Of a stretch of DNA of 36,563 bases, positions 14,814 through 23,483 are shown piece by piece. This DNA comes from a virus, in IMG/VR virus record IMGVR_UViG_3300031730_000015, positions 1-36,563 of that record. One strand, written 5' to 3'. The notes beneath the pieces are model-generated. The model made no database searches. It was not told where the DNA came from and saw only the letters and a list, made by a program, of their open reading frames with translations. A program made the translations under genes and the position numbers. Numbering within the stretch: position 1 is the stretch's first letter; the number at the start of each line of letters is the position of its first letter.

Positions 14814-17677
14814 GCGCGATTCCTCCCGACGCGCTCGCCGCTGCCCAGCGCGTTCAGCGTCACGGCGCCGAGCGAGAACCACGACTTCGCCTGCGTGAGC
14901 GTGAAGCCCACGCGCAGGCCCCAATCGAGCGCGACGTCGTTCGGCACGGAGCACGTGATCACGTCGGGCGCGAAGAGCTTCGACTCGGCCACGTACGTCG
15001 CGTCGAGCGCGTCGTCCGTGATCCAGCCGAGCACCGTCTGCGGCTCTTCGGTGTCCTGCACGCCGCTCGGCGCGTAGTTGCTCTTGAAGTACGCCTTCAT
15101 GCGGAGGAGGAGCGCGCGGAGGTCGAACGCGAACGACACCGCCACGTTCCGCTTCTCGACGCCGACGTCACCGAGCGTGCGCGACGTCCAGATGACGCGG
15201 ACGGGAAGGCCCTCGACCCACGTCGCCGTGCCGGTACCCGGCGCAGACGGCGCGGAGACCTCGAAGACGGTCGCGCTCGTCACCACCTCGACGACGCAGA
15301 GCACGCCGTTCACCACCATCGTATCGCCGACCGTTGGCGTCCACTCACTGCCTGCCGTGATCGTGATCGACCACTTCGCGCCGCTCGCAACAGCGCCCGT
15401 CACGGCGCACGTGTTCGGCGCGTTGAAGTAATCGCCGCTCGCGGGCGAGGTTGCATCCGTGATGGGCGTGCCGAGCATCGTGCGCAGGTCGAACTGCGTG
15501 CCCATCACGTAGCCCGTGGCGAACGTCGCAGAGCCGTACACGCCGATCCATGACGACGTCATCGAACGCCGAGTCGTCCACGTCGTCCACGCGCCCGTCT
15601 GCACGTTGAACGCGAGCGCCGTCGAGCCGAACGCGAAGACGACGTGCTGCGCGATCGGGGACGCGACGCTCGTGAGCTTCGCCGAGGAGAGCAGGTAGAA
15701 CGCAGGCCCGAACGAACGCCGCATCGTCTCGAGCACGTCCTGCCCGAACGGCTGCGCGCCCGCCTCGGTGACGGCCATCGGTCCGCGCGAAGACATCATG
15801 TACGCGACGTCACCGAGCTGCGTGATCCACTCGCCCGCGTAGTCGCCCACGGGGATCGGCAGGACGGTGTTGTCGATGAGCTCGAGCGAGAGCGTCTCGG
15901 GCGCGTTGCCGTAGAGCTGAAAGATCCCGTCGTGCTTGAAGATGAGCGCGCTCTGCTTGAGCGTGAGCACGCGCAACGCTGCTTTCGACGAGTCGCCCAC
16001 GTCCTTGAAGTTCAGGAGCGGCACAGCATCGGGGATGTCGTTGCGCGAGATCGCGATGCGGCCGTCACCGCCTTCCTGCTTGCTCGTGATGCCCGTCACG
16101 CGGTCGAGGACGCGGTCGAAGGCGTTCGGCTTCGTGCTCCTGATGACGAAGCTCGTCGTCGAGAGCGATGCGCGCTCGAACGTCATCTGCACGTTGCGGA
16201 ACTCAGGCGCGCCGCCCGCGGGATCGCTTCCGATCGCGTGAAGCAGCACGTCTTTGCGACGCCCCGCTGCGTTGTTCCACCTGTATTCCAGGTCGGAATA
16301 GCCGCCCATCTGGTTTCCGGCGTGCGCTTGGAACCACAGGGTGTCGTCCACCGTAGCGAACGCCGCCTCTTTCGCGAACATGCGAAACTGCGTCCCGGAC
16401 ACCGTTGTATCGGTGACGGAGATCCAGTCCCATGCGATGAGCCCGCCCGCAGCGACGGTGCTGAGTGCGTTCGCGCTCGCGACGGCCGAGCCCGCACCGA
16501 CGTTGATGCTGATGATGATCGTGTCGGCTGGAAACTTTGCGTCCGCAATGCCTGGGCGCGCCGCGCCGACGTTCGACGTGATGTACTGGCCGACTGCGAG
16601 ATACGAGACGTCTGCAGCGCTGAGGCCCGTGATGTCTGGTAAGCCGATCGTGACCGAGCCCGTGATCGTCTTCGTGCAGATTGTCTGCTGCGGGTCGGCC
16701 GCGATGTCGCCGATCGCCTTGCACGTGACGACGACGCGATGCGGGCTCTTGTACCCGAGATAGAGCGTCATCCCGTTGTAGGTGCAGATGTCGCGCGCGT
16801 ACGACGGCCGCGTGTTCGCCTGCAAAGCGCCGAACTGCGTGCTGTTCGTGTAGAGCGGTGGACCACTCCAGTCGGCGTCCGCGAGCCTGTCCGTGAACTC
16901 CGGCACGACGCCTGCCGTGATCGGCAACACCGCACGCAGGCGCATGAAGTCGCTGGGAACGCCTGTGGCCGCGGCGAGAACGGGTGCGCGATACAGCCAT
17001 AGCTCATCGCCCGTCTGGAGCGCGTCGAAGCTGCTGTTGACGTTGTACGGCGTGTACGCGAAGCCCGCCGCATTGAGCACGATCTGCACGTTCACCGCTA
17101 CGCCGGTCACGTTGCGCACGATGAGTGGCGCGGTGGGCGGGGAGAGCATGAGCGTGCCGTCCGTGCGCCGACGCGCGAGCACGAGCCGATACGCAACGCT
17201 CTGGTTATTGGGCAACCACTCTGCGCCTGCGCCCGTCACGAGCAGAGACATCGGCATCGACGGTGCCGGGAGGCCCGCGCGATAAGCGACCGTGCCACCG
17301 GAGAGCGGCATCTCGCAGACGCCGTCCTCGCTCGTGAACAGGAAGCGCCCCTTCACGTAGTCGCTATGCACCGAGCCCTGAAGGAACGCGGTCGGCCCCG
17401 TGATCGTCTGCACGCCGTACTGGCGCATGATCCACGCGGCCCCGTTGTAGCCCCACACGTAGTCGCCGTTTCCCGTGATGTAGCGGCCGTGCAGCACGTC
17501 GTACGCACCCGCCTTCAACGTGGCGTCCACGCTCATCACGATCGACGGCCGAGGCTCGATGAGCCCGCGACGCTGGATGACGACGTTCTGCGCCTCGACG
17601 AGCGCGCCGTCCGCAGCGCCAGAGAACGGACCCGGGTCCGTCTGCAAGCCGTCCATCGCGAGCGTCGTCGCCTTCAT
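14810..17677 (-). CDS. Large tail protein (tail hub / tail tubular B-like)
   Basis: 955 residues from ATG 17677 (ATGA overlap with the adaptor gene). The N-terminus (DGLQTDPGPFSGAADGALVEAQNVVI) has the pattern of podovirus tail hub and tail tubular proteins, which join the portal-adaptor complex to the fibres. The body is beta-rich, with propeller-like strand repeats in the first half and Thr/Val-rich domains in the second. It follows the head-tail adaptor directly, matching the P22 order gp4 then gp10. Domain identity is from order and composition rather than a motif. Confidence 0.78.
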   Translation of the reverse strand: MKATTLAMDGLQTDPGPFSGAADGALVEAQNVVIQRRGLIEPRPSIVMSVDATLKAGAYDVLHGRYITGNGDYVWGYNGAAWIMRQYGVQTITGPTAFLQGSVHSDYVKGRFLFTSEDGVCEMPLSGGTVAYRAGLPAPSMPMSLLVTGAGAEWLPNNQSVAYRLVLARRRTDGTLMLSPPTAPLIVRNVTGVAVNVQIVLNAAGFAYTPYNVNSSFDALQTGDELWLYRAPVLAAATGVPSDFMRLRAVLPITAGVVPEFTDRLADADWSGPPLYTNSTQFGALQANTRPSYARDICTYNGMTLYLGYKSPHRVVVTCKAIGDIAADPQQTICTKTITGSVTIGLPDITGLSAADVSYLAVGQYITSNVGAARPGIADAKFPADTIIISINVGAGSAVASANALSTVAAGGLIAWDWISVTDTTVSGTQFRMFAKEAAFATVDDTLWFQAHAGNQMGGYSDLEYRWNNAAGRRKDVLLHAIGSDPAGGAPEFRNVQMTFERASLSTTSFVIRSTKPNAFDRVLDRVTGITSKQEGGDGRIAISRNDIPDAVPLLNFKDVGDSSKAALRVLTLKQSALIFKHDGIFQLYGNAPETLSLELIDNTVLPIPVGDYAGEWITQLGDVAYMMSSRGPMAVTEAGAQPFGQDVLETMRRSFGPAFYLLSSAKLTSVASPIAQHVVFAFGSTALAFNVQTGAWTTWTTRRSMTSSWIGVYGSATFATGYVMGTQFDLRTMLGTPITDATSPASGDYFNAPNTCAVTGAVASGAKWSITITAGSEWTPTVGDTMVVNGVLCVVEVVTSATVFEVSAPSAPGTGTATWVEGLPVRVIWTSRTLGDVGVEKRNVAVSFAFDLRALLLRMKAYFKSNYAPSGVQDTEEPQTVLGWITDDALDATYVAESKLFAPDVITCSVPNDVALDWGLRVGFTLTQAKSWFSLGAVTLNALGSGERVGRNRA

Positions 17678-18591
17678 CAGTAGCGCCTCCGTCCGAAGGC
17701 ACCACGAAGCGACGAGCCGCCTTGGATGACGAGCTGCGGCGACGCCTCCACGCGATTCGACTGCGCTGCGACGAGGCCCGAGACGTACTCGTCTACGGCA
17801 TCACGGATCGTGGCTGCGCCATCGCCGTCGCCCCACTCCTCGAGGAGCTCGGCAGACGCGAGGTGCGTCAGGAGCACGTTGAAGCGCTCGGGCACGGGTA
17901 CCACGCACGTGGTGTCTTGGAGGCACACGTAGTCGCCCACGGAGACCTTGCCGAGGAGCCCGGCCGCGAACGTGAAGACGCCCGCCGCCTGCGTCGCCGT
18001 AGCAGCCTGCACGGGGATGCCGAAGGGCGGCTTCGCGCGCACGACGTCCACGACCTGCGACGCTGCCCACGTGCCGCCCGTGGTCGTGAGCGTCGTGGCC
18101 CCAACCACCGTGACGATGGCGCACGTGTTCACCTTCACGAGGACGGACGGACGACGACGGTACGCGATGCGCAGCGTGAGCCCCGACGTAGACGGGACGG
18201 GTAGCAAGCGCAGTGTGTCGTCTTCGAGCGCGAAGAACGACGGCTCCGAAGCGGTGACGCCCGTGCCCTCGTACTGCCACGCGTTCGCTTCGGCGAGACG
18301 CTCGATGGGGTACGGACGGCCGTTCGGCATCACGACGAGCACCTGCCGGATCGTGCCGCTGACGGCGCGCTCCGGGAGCTTGTACGTGCCGTCTGCGGAG
18401 GTGACTGCGAAGTCCTCCCGCATGATGCCGTACTCCTCACGCAGGTTCGTGAGGATGGGATCGACGCGCGAGAGCAAGACCTCGTACGCGATCTTGAGCA
18501 TCTGCGGGTCGCTGAACTTCGCGTTCGTACCCGTGGGAAGGTTCGACTTCCGCTTCATGTCGGCGAGGAGCTCGTCTGCGGTCCAGACCAC
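17677..18591 (-). CDS. Head-tail adaptor/connector protein
   Basis: 304 residues from GTG 18591. The N-terminus is helical, with DPQMLKIAYEVLLSRVDPIL (residues ~28-47) and a YKLPERAVSGTIRQVLVV core, typical of podovirus gp4-type adaptors that extend the portal. The C-terminal part (~235-285, LLTHLASAELLEEWGDGDGA) is helical again. A beta insert lies in the middle (~140-225). It sits between coat and tail hub genes. Start choice is moderate: GTG with a weak GGTG upstream. Confidence 0.78.
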   Translation of the reverse strand: MVWTADELLADMKRKSNLPTGTNAKFSDPQMLKIAYEVLLSRVDPILTNLREEYGIMREDFAVTSADGTYKLPERAVSGTIRQVLVVMPNGRPYPIERLAEANAWQYEGTGVTASEPSFFALEDDTLRLLPVPSTSGLTLRIAYRRRPSVLVKVNTCAIVTVVGATTLTTTGGTWAASQVVDVVRAKPPFGIPVQAATATQAAGVFTFAAGLLGKVSVGDYVCLQDTTCVVPVPERFNVLLTHLASAELLEEWGDGDGAATIRDAVDEYVSGLVAAQSNRVEASPQLVIQGGSSLRGAFGRRRY

Positions 18592-18621
18592 GCGATCACC
18601 GTCATGAAGCGAGAGGCGAAC

Positions 18622-18651
18622 GCCCGGGCCTGCACCATCGCAGACCCGGGC
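18622..18651. repeat. Strong hairpin between coat and adaptor genes
   Basis: Arms GCCCGGGCCTGC (18622-18633) and GCAGACCCGGGC (18640-18651) form a 12-pair stem with one wobble on the minus-strand RNA and a 6-base loop. No U-tract follows on the minus strand. It occupies the only gap between coat and adaptor. It may protect the coat mRNA 3' end or reduce read-through into the tail genes. Confidence 0.6.
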
Positions 18652-18660
18652 CCAGGAGGA

Positions 18661-20004
18661 TCAGAGCGAGGCGTTCACGATGCCGGTGCACTTGAGCGAC
18701 GTGTTGAGCACGTCGGCCACGACACCGAGATCGGCGTAGCGGCGCACCTCGAAGCCGTTCTTGTCCGGGAGGTCGAGCATGAGACTCTCGTCACCCGGCT
18801 TGTTCGCGATGCCGAACGTGGGCATCGCCGAGCCGATGAGGTGCCAGTCGGACGCGCGGATGAAGAACGCGTGCCCGGCCTTGATGTAGCTCGAGGCCAC
18901 GACCTTCACGGGGCCGACCGGGGTGTCGAAGATGACGCCCGCGCCGCCGTTCTTGAGCTTGTTGACCTGCTCCGGCGTGGTGTACCGGCGCAGCGCCTGC
19001 TGCTCGGTGATGAGATCGATCTGCGTGTACGGCGAGCAGAGGAAGATGTACGGCTCGTCGTCCGTGTTGCGCTCGCCCGCGCCGCCCTCGAAGTCCGCCG
19101 CGTCGCCGCTGTTGATCGAGAGGATCGCGGTGGCCTGGAGGAACTTCGTGATCGTCATCGCGCCGCCCACCGCGAAGGTGTTCGAGCGCCACAGGCCGTA
19201 GAGGCTCACGTCGATGCCGAGCACCGTGCCGGTGCCGCCTGCACTGGTCGTGATGATCGAGTCGATGCCGTCCGTCCAGTTGCCCTTCGAGTTGAAGGGC
19301 ACGATCACGTCGGTCGCGACGATGCCGACGTAGTCGCCGGCCGCTGCGAGGACGATGGTCACCGCGCGCGTCGCGGCGTTCACGAGGCTGATGCGAGCCG
19401 CGCCGGTGGCGGTGCGCTTCGTCGCGCCGGGCGCGTCGTTGGTGCCCGCGATGTAGATGTCGATGGGCATGCCCTCTGAGCTCTTGAAGAGCCCGGCCGC
19501 CCACGTTGCCTTCGAGATGATCGCCGTGAAGGTCGCCACCGCGAGCGCGCCGACACCGCCGGCATCGATCGTGCCGATGGACTGCCCGCCGTAGATGACC
19601 TGCATCTCGACGCCGTGCGCGGTCGCCTCGATGAGGCGCTGCATGTAGATGTCCATGACGGGCAGGAACGCCTGCTTGGACGTCTCGCCCTTCGACAGGA
19701 CGCCGTACGGCACCTGCGAGCGGTTCATATACTCGCAGCCCTTGGCCTTCGCGGTCTTGATCTGACCGGCCTGGGCGTCGTTCAACGTGATGAGAGTCCC
19801 GTAGTTGGACCCTCCATTCCACGTGTGACCGTGCGGGAGCTGGAGCGACACGCCCCACATGTACTCGTCACCGATCTTGAGCTCCTCCTTGAAATCCAGC
19901 ATGCGCTGGACCTTTGCGGAGCTCGGGACCGGATTGCGAAGACCCTCGACATAGCGCTTCTTGAACGCCTCGGTCGTGGTCACTGATTCTGCGACGTTTG
20001 CCAT
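18661..20004 (-). CDS. Major capsid protein (HK97-fold, P22-like coat)
   Basis: 447 residues from ATG 20004. It directly follows terminase, portal and scaffold in transcription order, which fixes its role as coat protein. The N-terminus (EAFKKRYVEGLRN) is helical. The spine-helix region (~105-135, KQAFLPVMDIYMQRLIEATA) leads into an inserted beta domain, and the C-terminal axial segment GFEVRRYADLGVVADVLNTS closes the fold, as in HK97-type coats of this size. It is preceded by a 322-base gap with a terminator, so it may be expressed separately from portal and scaffold at a high level. Confidence 0.85.
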   Translation of the reverse strand: MANVAESVTTTEAFKKRYVEGLRNPVPSSAKVQRMLDFKEELKIGDEYMWGVSLQLPHGHTWNGGSNYGTLITLNDAQAGQIKTAKAKGCEYMNRSQVPYGVLSKGETSKQAFLPVMDIYMQRLIEATAHGVEMQVIYGGQSIGTIDAGGVGALAVATFTAIISKATWAAGLFKSSEGMPIDIYIAGTNDAPGATKRTATGAARISLVNAATRAVTIVLAAAGDYVGIVATDVIVPFNSKGNWTDGIDSIITTSAGGTGTVLGIDVSLYGLWRSNTFAVGGAMTITKFLQATAILSINSGDAADFEGGAGERNTDDEPYIFLCSPYTQIDLITEQQALRRYTTPEQVNKLKNGGAGVIFDTPVGPVKVVASSYIKAGHAFFIRASDWHLIGSAMPTFGIANKPGDESLMLDLPDKNGFEVRRYADLGVVADVLNTSLKCTGIVNASL

Positions 20005-20202
20005 AGCTGAAACCTCGTCTCGTGTGAGAGGGGTTCCGCTTGGTGACCGCTGTGCAGCGCGCTCTAGGCGTAGCTGCTACCTGCGGTGACGGGCCGACGA
20101 ATCGCCTGTGGGTGGGCTGCGGCCAATCCGCAGCAACAAACGTAAGACTACGGGCGAACGGCTATGCCGCTACCCATACGTTCAATACGGTGCGCGCGTG
20201 CC

Positions 20203-20228
20203 GGTCCGGCGTGGAAACGGTTACCACG
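20203..20228. repeat. Palindromic repeat B, copy 2
   Basis: Matches 13227-13252 at 23 of 26 bases. The 19-base core (20210-20228) is the reverse complement of the other copy. This copy is intergenic, between the terminator and the coat start, where a regulatory protein could act. Confidence 0.6.
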
Positions 20229-20238
20229 TCTCGGCGCT

Positions 20239-20275
20239 CCAAATAGAAACGCCGCCCACATCATTGTGAGCGGCG
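20239..20275 (-). terminator. Rho-independent terminator after the scaffold gene
   Basis: On the minus strand the arms CGCCGCTCAC (20275-20266) and GTGGGCGGCG (20259-20250) form a 10-pair stem with one G-U and a 6-base loop. TTTCTATTT follows (20249-20241). This is the clearest terminator in the window. It separates scaffold and upstream genes from coat. Partial read-through or a new promoter would then set coat levels. Confidence 0.8.
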
Positions 20276-20326
20276 CGAGGCGTGAGAACCGGCCTTGCGC
20301 GCATCCTATCAGGATACGCGTCGGTG

Positions 20327-21301
20327 TCAGCCTCCGTTGTATCCGCGATCTGCGGCGCGCTGAAAGCTCGCAGAGCTGCCGGGGCGGAACGTCGTGTGCT
20401 TCGAGAACTTGCCGTTATCTCGCGGCTGCGTGTGCGCGTGATGGTTGACCGTCTGCGGGATGGGCGCCGCGCGCGCGACGCTCGCCTGCGCGATCGCGGT
20501 GATGACGTCGGGGCCGAGGAGCTTCGCGCGGTCCGCAGGTGACATCATCGTGATCACCGACTTCGCGATGTCCTGGAGCTTGGCCATCGCTTGCGGCATC
20601 GCCTCGCTCAAGCTCATCTGCGTGCCTGCGTCCTTGCAGTCCTCGTGCATGCCCCAGAGGAGCACGGAGAGGTGCTCGCGAAGCGGTCCGGCTTCCGCGG
20701 GGACGCCAGCGCGATCCATGTGCCGCGCGAACGCCTTCTCGTACTTCTCGTCCTGTGCTGCCTCGGCCTGCTGCTCCTGCGACATGCGCTCGTGCTCTTG
20801 GCGCTGCTGCTCCATCTGCACGCGTCGCTGTTGCTCTGCGCGGAGCTCGCGGAGCTCCTTCTGCTCGGGCGTGAGGTTGCGTTCGGCCTCGAGATGCCGC
20901 TGCATGTGCGTGAGCATCTGCTCGGGGTCGAGTCCGGCCTCCTGCCACGCGCGCATCGCGTACTCGGGGTTCACGAGCGCCTGCGCGAGCATCTGCTGCC
21001 GCTGCTTCAGGCTCGCGTTCTCCTGCTTGACGGCCTTCGCTTCCTCGAAGCGCTGATCGGCGGAACGCACGCGCTGCGTGTCGCGCTCGATGTCCTGCCA
21101 CTTCCGGCGCGACTCCTTGCCGTCCACCTTCCCGACGTGCACCCACGCCTTCTCGACGGGATCCCACACGAGCGGGGACTGCGGTGTCTCGGTCGCGGAT
21201 GCCCCGGTGGTTGAGGTGGCGGATTCCGCCAACTGACCTGCGCCCGTGGATGCGGGTGCTGCTGATGCCGGCGCGGCCGGCGCTGCTACTGCGTCTGACA
21301 T
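20327..21301 (-). CDS. Scaffolding protein
   Basis: 324 residues from ATG 21301, with AGGAG upstream. An Ala/Pro/Ser-rich disordered N-terminus (~1-50) is followed by a long Gln/Glu/Arg helical region (~70-190, e.g. KQENASLKQRQQMLAQAL). The C-terminus is short, basic and Gly-containing. Scaffolds of P22 type are elongated helical proteins of about 300 residues that bind coat by a basic C-terminus. Its place between portal and coat matches. It shares GQLAESATS with the ejection-like protein at 8540-11164. Confidence 0.8.
   Translation of the reverse strand: MSDAVAAPAAPASAAPASTGAGQLAESATSTTGASATETPQSPLVWDPVEKAWVHVGKVDGKESRRKWQDIERDTQRVRSADQRFEEAKAVKQENASLKQRQQMLAQALVNPEYAMRAWQEAGLDPEQMLTHMQRHLEAERNLTPEQKELRELRAEQQRRVQMEQQRQEHERMSQEQQAEAAQDEKYEKAFARHMDRAGVPAEAGPLREHLSVLLWGMHEDCKDAGTQMSLSEAMPQAMAKLQDIAKSVITMMSPADRAKLLGPDVITAIAQASVARAAPIPQTVNHHAHTQPRDNGKFSKHTTFRPGSSASFQRAADRGYNGG
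21216..21238. repeat. Palindromic repeat A, copy 2
   Basis: Matches 9435-9457 at 22 of 23 bases. The palindrome TGGCGGA-T-TCCGCCA lies at 21217-21231. It is inside the scaffold gene. The Leu codon in the repeat is TTG in both copies, uncommon in this GC-rich genome, which suggests conservation at the DNA level. Confidence 0.6.
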
Positions 21302-21311
21302 GGTGACTCCT

Positions 21312-23483
21312 TCACGCCGTCGCCGGCATCTCCGTGGCTGCTACGTCGGCGCCGCCGATGCCTGTGGGCGGAAGCCCGGCACCTGCGCCCGTGGGTACTG
21401 GTCCGCCGACGTTCGGCGGTGACTCTTGTGCGGGCTGCTCGCCCTCGCCCGGCTGCGCATCGCCGCCCTGTCCGGGAGGCGGCGCAGGGGGCGCCATCGC
21501 GGCCATCATCACGCTCGGCAACGGCTGCTGACCGAGCGCGGCGCAGATGTCCGGCGTCTTGCGCAGGAGCGCCTGCATGTGCTGCTGGATGTGCTCGTTC
21601 GTCACCATCACGCCAGGCTTCTGCGTGCCGTCTTCGTTCGGCATGCGCAGATCGGGATCGTCGAGGTTCGTCGAGTGCTCGGCGATGTGCGCGCGGTCGT
21701 CGTCGGTGTCGAAGACCATGCACTGCTTCCCCTCGCGCAAGCGCTCGTTCTCGGCCTCGATGAGCTTCTGCGCGGAGCTCGGCTTCTTCGTGATCGGCTC
21801 GAGTCGCCCCGTGCTCTGAACCTCGAGGTATTGCTCCGCGGTGATGACGACGCCGGGACCTGCCTGCCAGAGCTTGTCCGCGACTTCCTTGCGTCCCGCG
21901 CTCGAGCGCATGATCGCGGCGTCGAGCTGCATGTCGATGCCGTCGATCGACGCGATGTCGGCCGCCTTGAACTTCGCCACGTCGGACGTGTACGTGTTGC
22001 CGGTCACCTGGATGATGCGCTCTTCGGTGGCGAAGCGTCGGAAGCGCAACGTGCTGCCGAACATCATGTCACCGAGCCCATCGACGTACGCGCCTTGGAG
22101 CGACGACACCGACTGCTGCGCGAGCGCGGAGAGCGTCGCGAGCGCCTCGCCGGACTGCGACTTCGAGGCATCGCCCATCACGGTGTCGTTGACGCCCGCG
22201 ATCATCGTGAGATCGTCCTGGTACGACTGCCGTGCGGCCATGAGCGGTTGGAGGATGCCCGGGTCGAGCGACACGAACTCCGGCTTCACGGTGCCGCGCA
22301 CCTCGTGGAACGCCTTCATTTGCGTGCTCTTGTCCGTGTTGAGCATCGAGCCTTCGGGGATGAAGAGCACGGGCTTGCCGTAGTTCTCGATGGTCGAGAT
22401 GATGGCGGTGAGCACCGAGTCCGAGCACTGCTGGAGGCCGCAGAGGTCCCACAGGAACGAGTGGCCGTTCTTCGTGCCGGGCTCGTACTCGGCGATCATC
22501 TCGTAGTGCGCGAGGTCGTCGTACAGCGCCTTGTCGAGCGCGATCAGCTTCGAGCCGAGGAGCATCGCGTAGACACCCTCGGGCACGAGGATGCTCGGGG
22601 GCGAGAAGAGCTCGTAGACGGTCACGGTGTCGCCGTTGCGTCGCCGGCCGTCACTGAGCCCGTCGAGGCGCAGGTTGTCGCGGATGGTCTCGAGCTCGGT
22701 GCGCGTGTCCGTCTCGCGGATGTAGTCGGCGAGCTGCGGGTGCTGCTGCGCGAGCTTCCAGCGGTTGACCTGGCGCGCGACGATGAGCCACTCGTGCTCG
22801 CTCGTCTCGTCGAGGTCGATGTCTCGCACTACTTCGTCGGGCCGCTTCGCCGTGATCCTGATGTCGCCGTCGTAGCGCTGCCGGCCCTGTGCGTCCTGGC
22901 CGAGCGGCTTGCCTGCGCGCTCGTCCCACGTCGCAGAGAGCCAGCCTTCGCCGTAGAGCTGCATGAAGAGCTCGGCGCGCTTGCCCTGCTGCTCGCCCTT
23001 CTTCTTCGTGAGCACGAAGTCCAAGAGCGCGTTGCACGCGTTGACCTGCGCAACGGCCTCAGCCGACGACGCGATAGAGCGCGCGGAGAACGACGGCCGC
23101 GAGCCCGCCACCATGACCGACACGGCGCGCGAGTAGCGGCCGAGCAGGTTGGCGCGGGTGCCGATCATCTCGCCCTTCTCGCCGCCCTGGGTGACGTCGG
23201 TGGCACGCAGGCCCGAGTCGCTGTCCCTTGAGAACTGCAAGCGCGACATGCGGCGCCACACGTCGGCGCGCCCGCTCGAGCGCATGCGCTCCGCGTAGGC
23301 GTTGATGCGACGCAGCATCTGCGCTGCGACGGCGTCGGACACGTACTGCGGGATCTCGACCGCCTCGGGGTCTTCGGGCGTCGGCGCGGGCTCCCTGTAC
23401 GCGGCGAGCGCGAGCCAGTACGTCTTGCCCGGGTCGGGCCGTTGTGCCCGCTGCGGGGCCGATGTAGCGAGCTGCATGGTCAT
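21312..23483 (-). CDS. Portal protein (P22 gp1-like)
   Basis: 723 residues from ATG 23483, which overlaps the terminase stop (ATGA). A second ATG at 23477 has AGGAG at the better 6-base distance, so initiation may occur there (721 aa). The length matches P22-type portals (about 725). Visible parts are an N-terminal helical wing region, DVTQGGEKGEMIGTRANLL, a TIYELFSP-like segment (TVTVYELFSPPSILVPEGVY) and a C-terminal Pro/Gly-rich tail (residues ~660-723). The portal forms the dodecameric vertex through which DNA is packaged and ejected. Confidence 0.88.
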   Translation of the reverse strand: MTMQLATSAPQRAQRPDPGKTYWLALAAYREPAPTPEDPEAVEIPQYVSDAVAAQMLRRINAYAERMRSSGRADVWRRMSRLQFSRDSDSGLRATDVTQGGEKGEMIGTRANLLGRYSRAVSVMVAGSRPSFSARSIASSAEAVAQVNACNALLDFVLTKKKGEQQGKRAELFMQLYGEGWLSATWDERAGKPLGQDAQGRQRYDGDIRITAKRPDEVVRDIDLDETSEHEWLIVARQVNRWKLAQQHPQLADYIRETDTRTELETIRDNLRLDGLSDGRRRNGDTVTVYELFSPPSILVPEGVYAMLLGSKLIALDKALYDDLAHYEMIAEYEPGTKNGHSFLWDLCGLQQCSDSVLTAIISTIENYGKPVLFIPEGSMLNTDKSTQMKAFHEVRGTVKPEFVSLDPGILQPLMAARQSYQDDLTMIAGVNDTVMGDASKSQSGEALATLSALAQQSVSSLQGAYVDGLGDMMFGSTLRFRRFATEERIIQVTGNTYTSDVAKFKAADIASIDGIDMQLDAAIMRSSAGRKEVADKLWQAGPGVVITAEQYLEVQSTGRLEPITKKPSSAQKLIEAENERLREGKQCMVFDTDDDRAHIAEHSTNLDDPDLRMPNEDGTQKPGVMVTNEHIQQHMQALLRKTPDICAALGQQPLPSVMMAAMAPPAPPPGQGGDAQPGEGEQPAQESPPNVGGPVPTGAGAGLPPTGIGGADVAATEMPATA

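Larger units (their letters stand above)
20005..20326 (-). other. 322-base intergenic leader between scaffold and coat
   Basis: The only large gene-free stretch in the leftward chain. In minus-strand order it holds the scaffold stop, a terminator (20275-20239), palindromic repeat B copy 2 (20203-20228), a small hairpin with 7-pair arms (20116-20134) and then the coat start. A TTGAAC box at 20186-20181 might be part of a promoter, but no convincing -10 lies at the right distance. The plus-strand ORF here (20040-20246) lacks support. Confidence 0.6.

Noticed and set aside
18604-19479. 291-codon plus-strand frame opposite coat
   Set aside because: Arg/Asp/Val-rich shadow of the coat gene.
20040-20246. 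Plus-strand ORF in the scaffold-coat gap
   Set aside because: No ribosome site, no neighbours in the same direction and only repeat B in common with another gene; better read as a leader.
21426-23231. 601-codon plus-strand frame opposite portal
   Set aside because: The minus-strand frame has portal length, ribosome site and operon overlap; the plus frame is Arg/Leu/Val-rich without domains.
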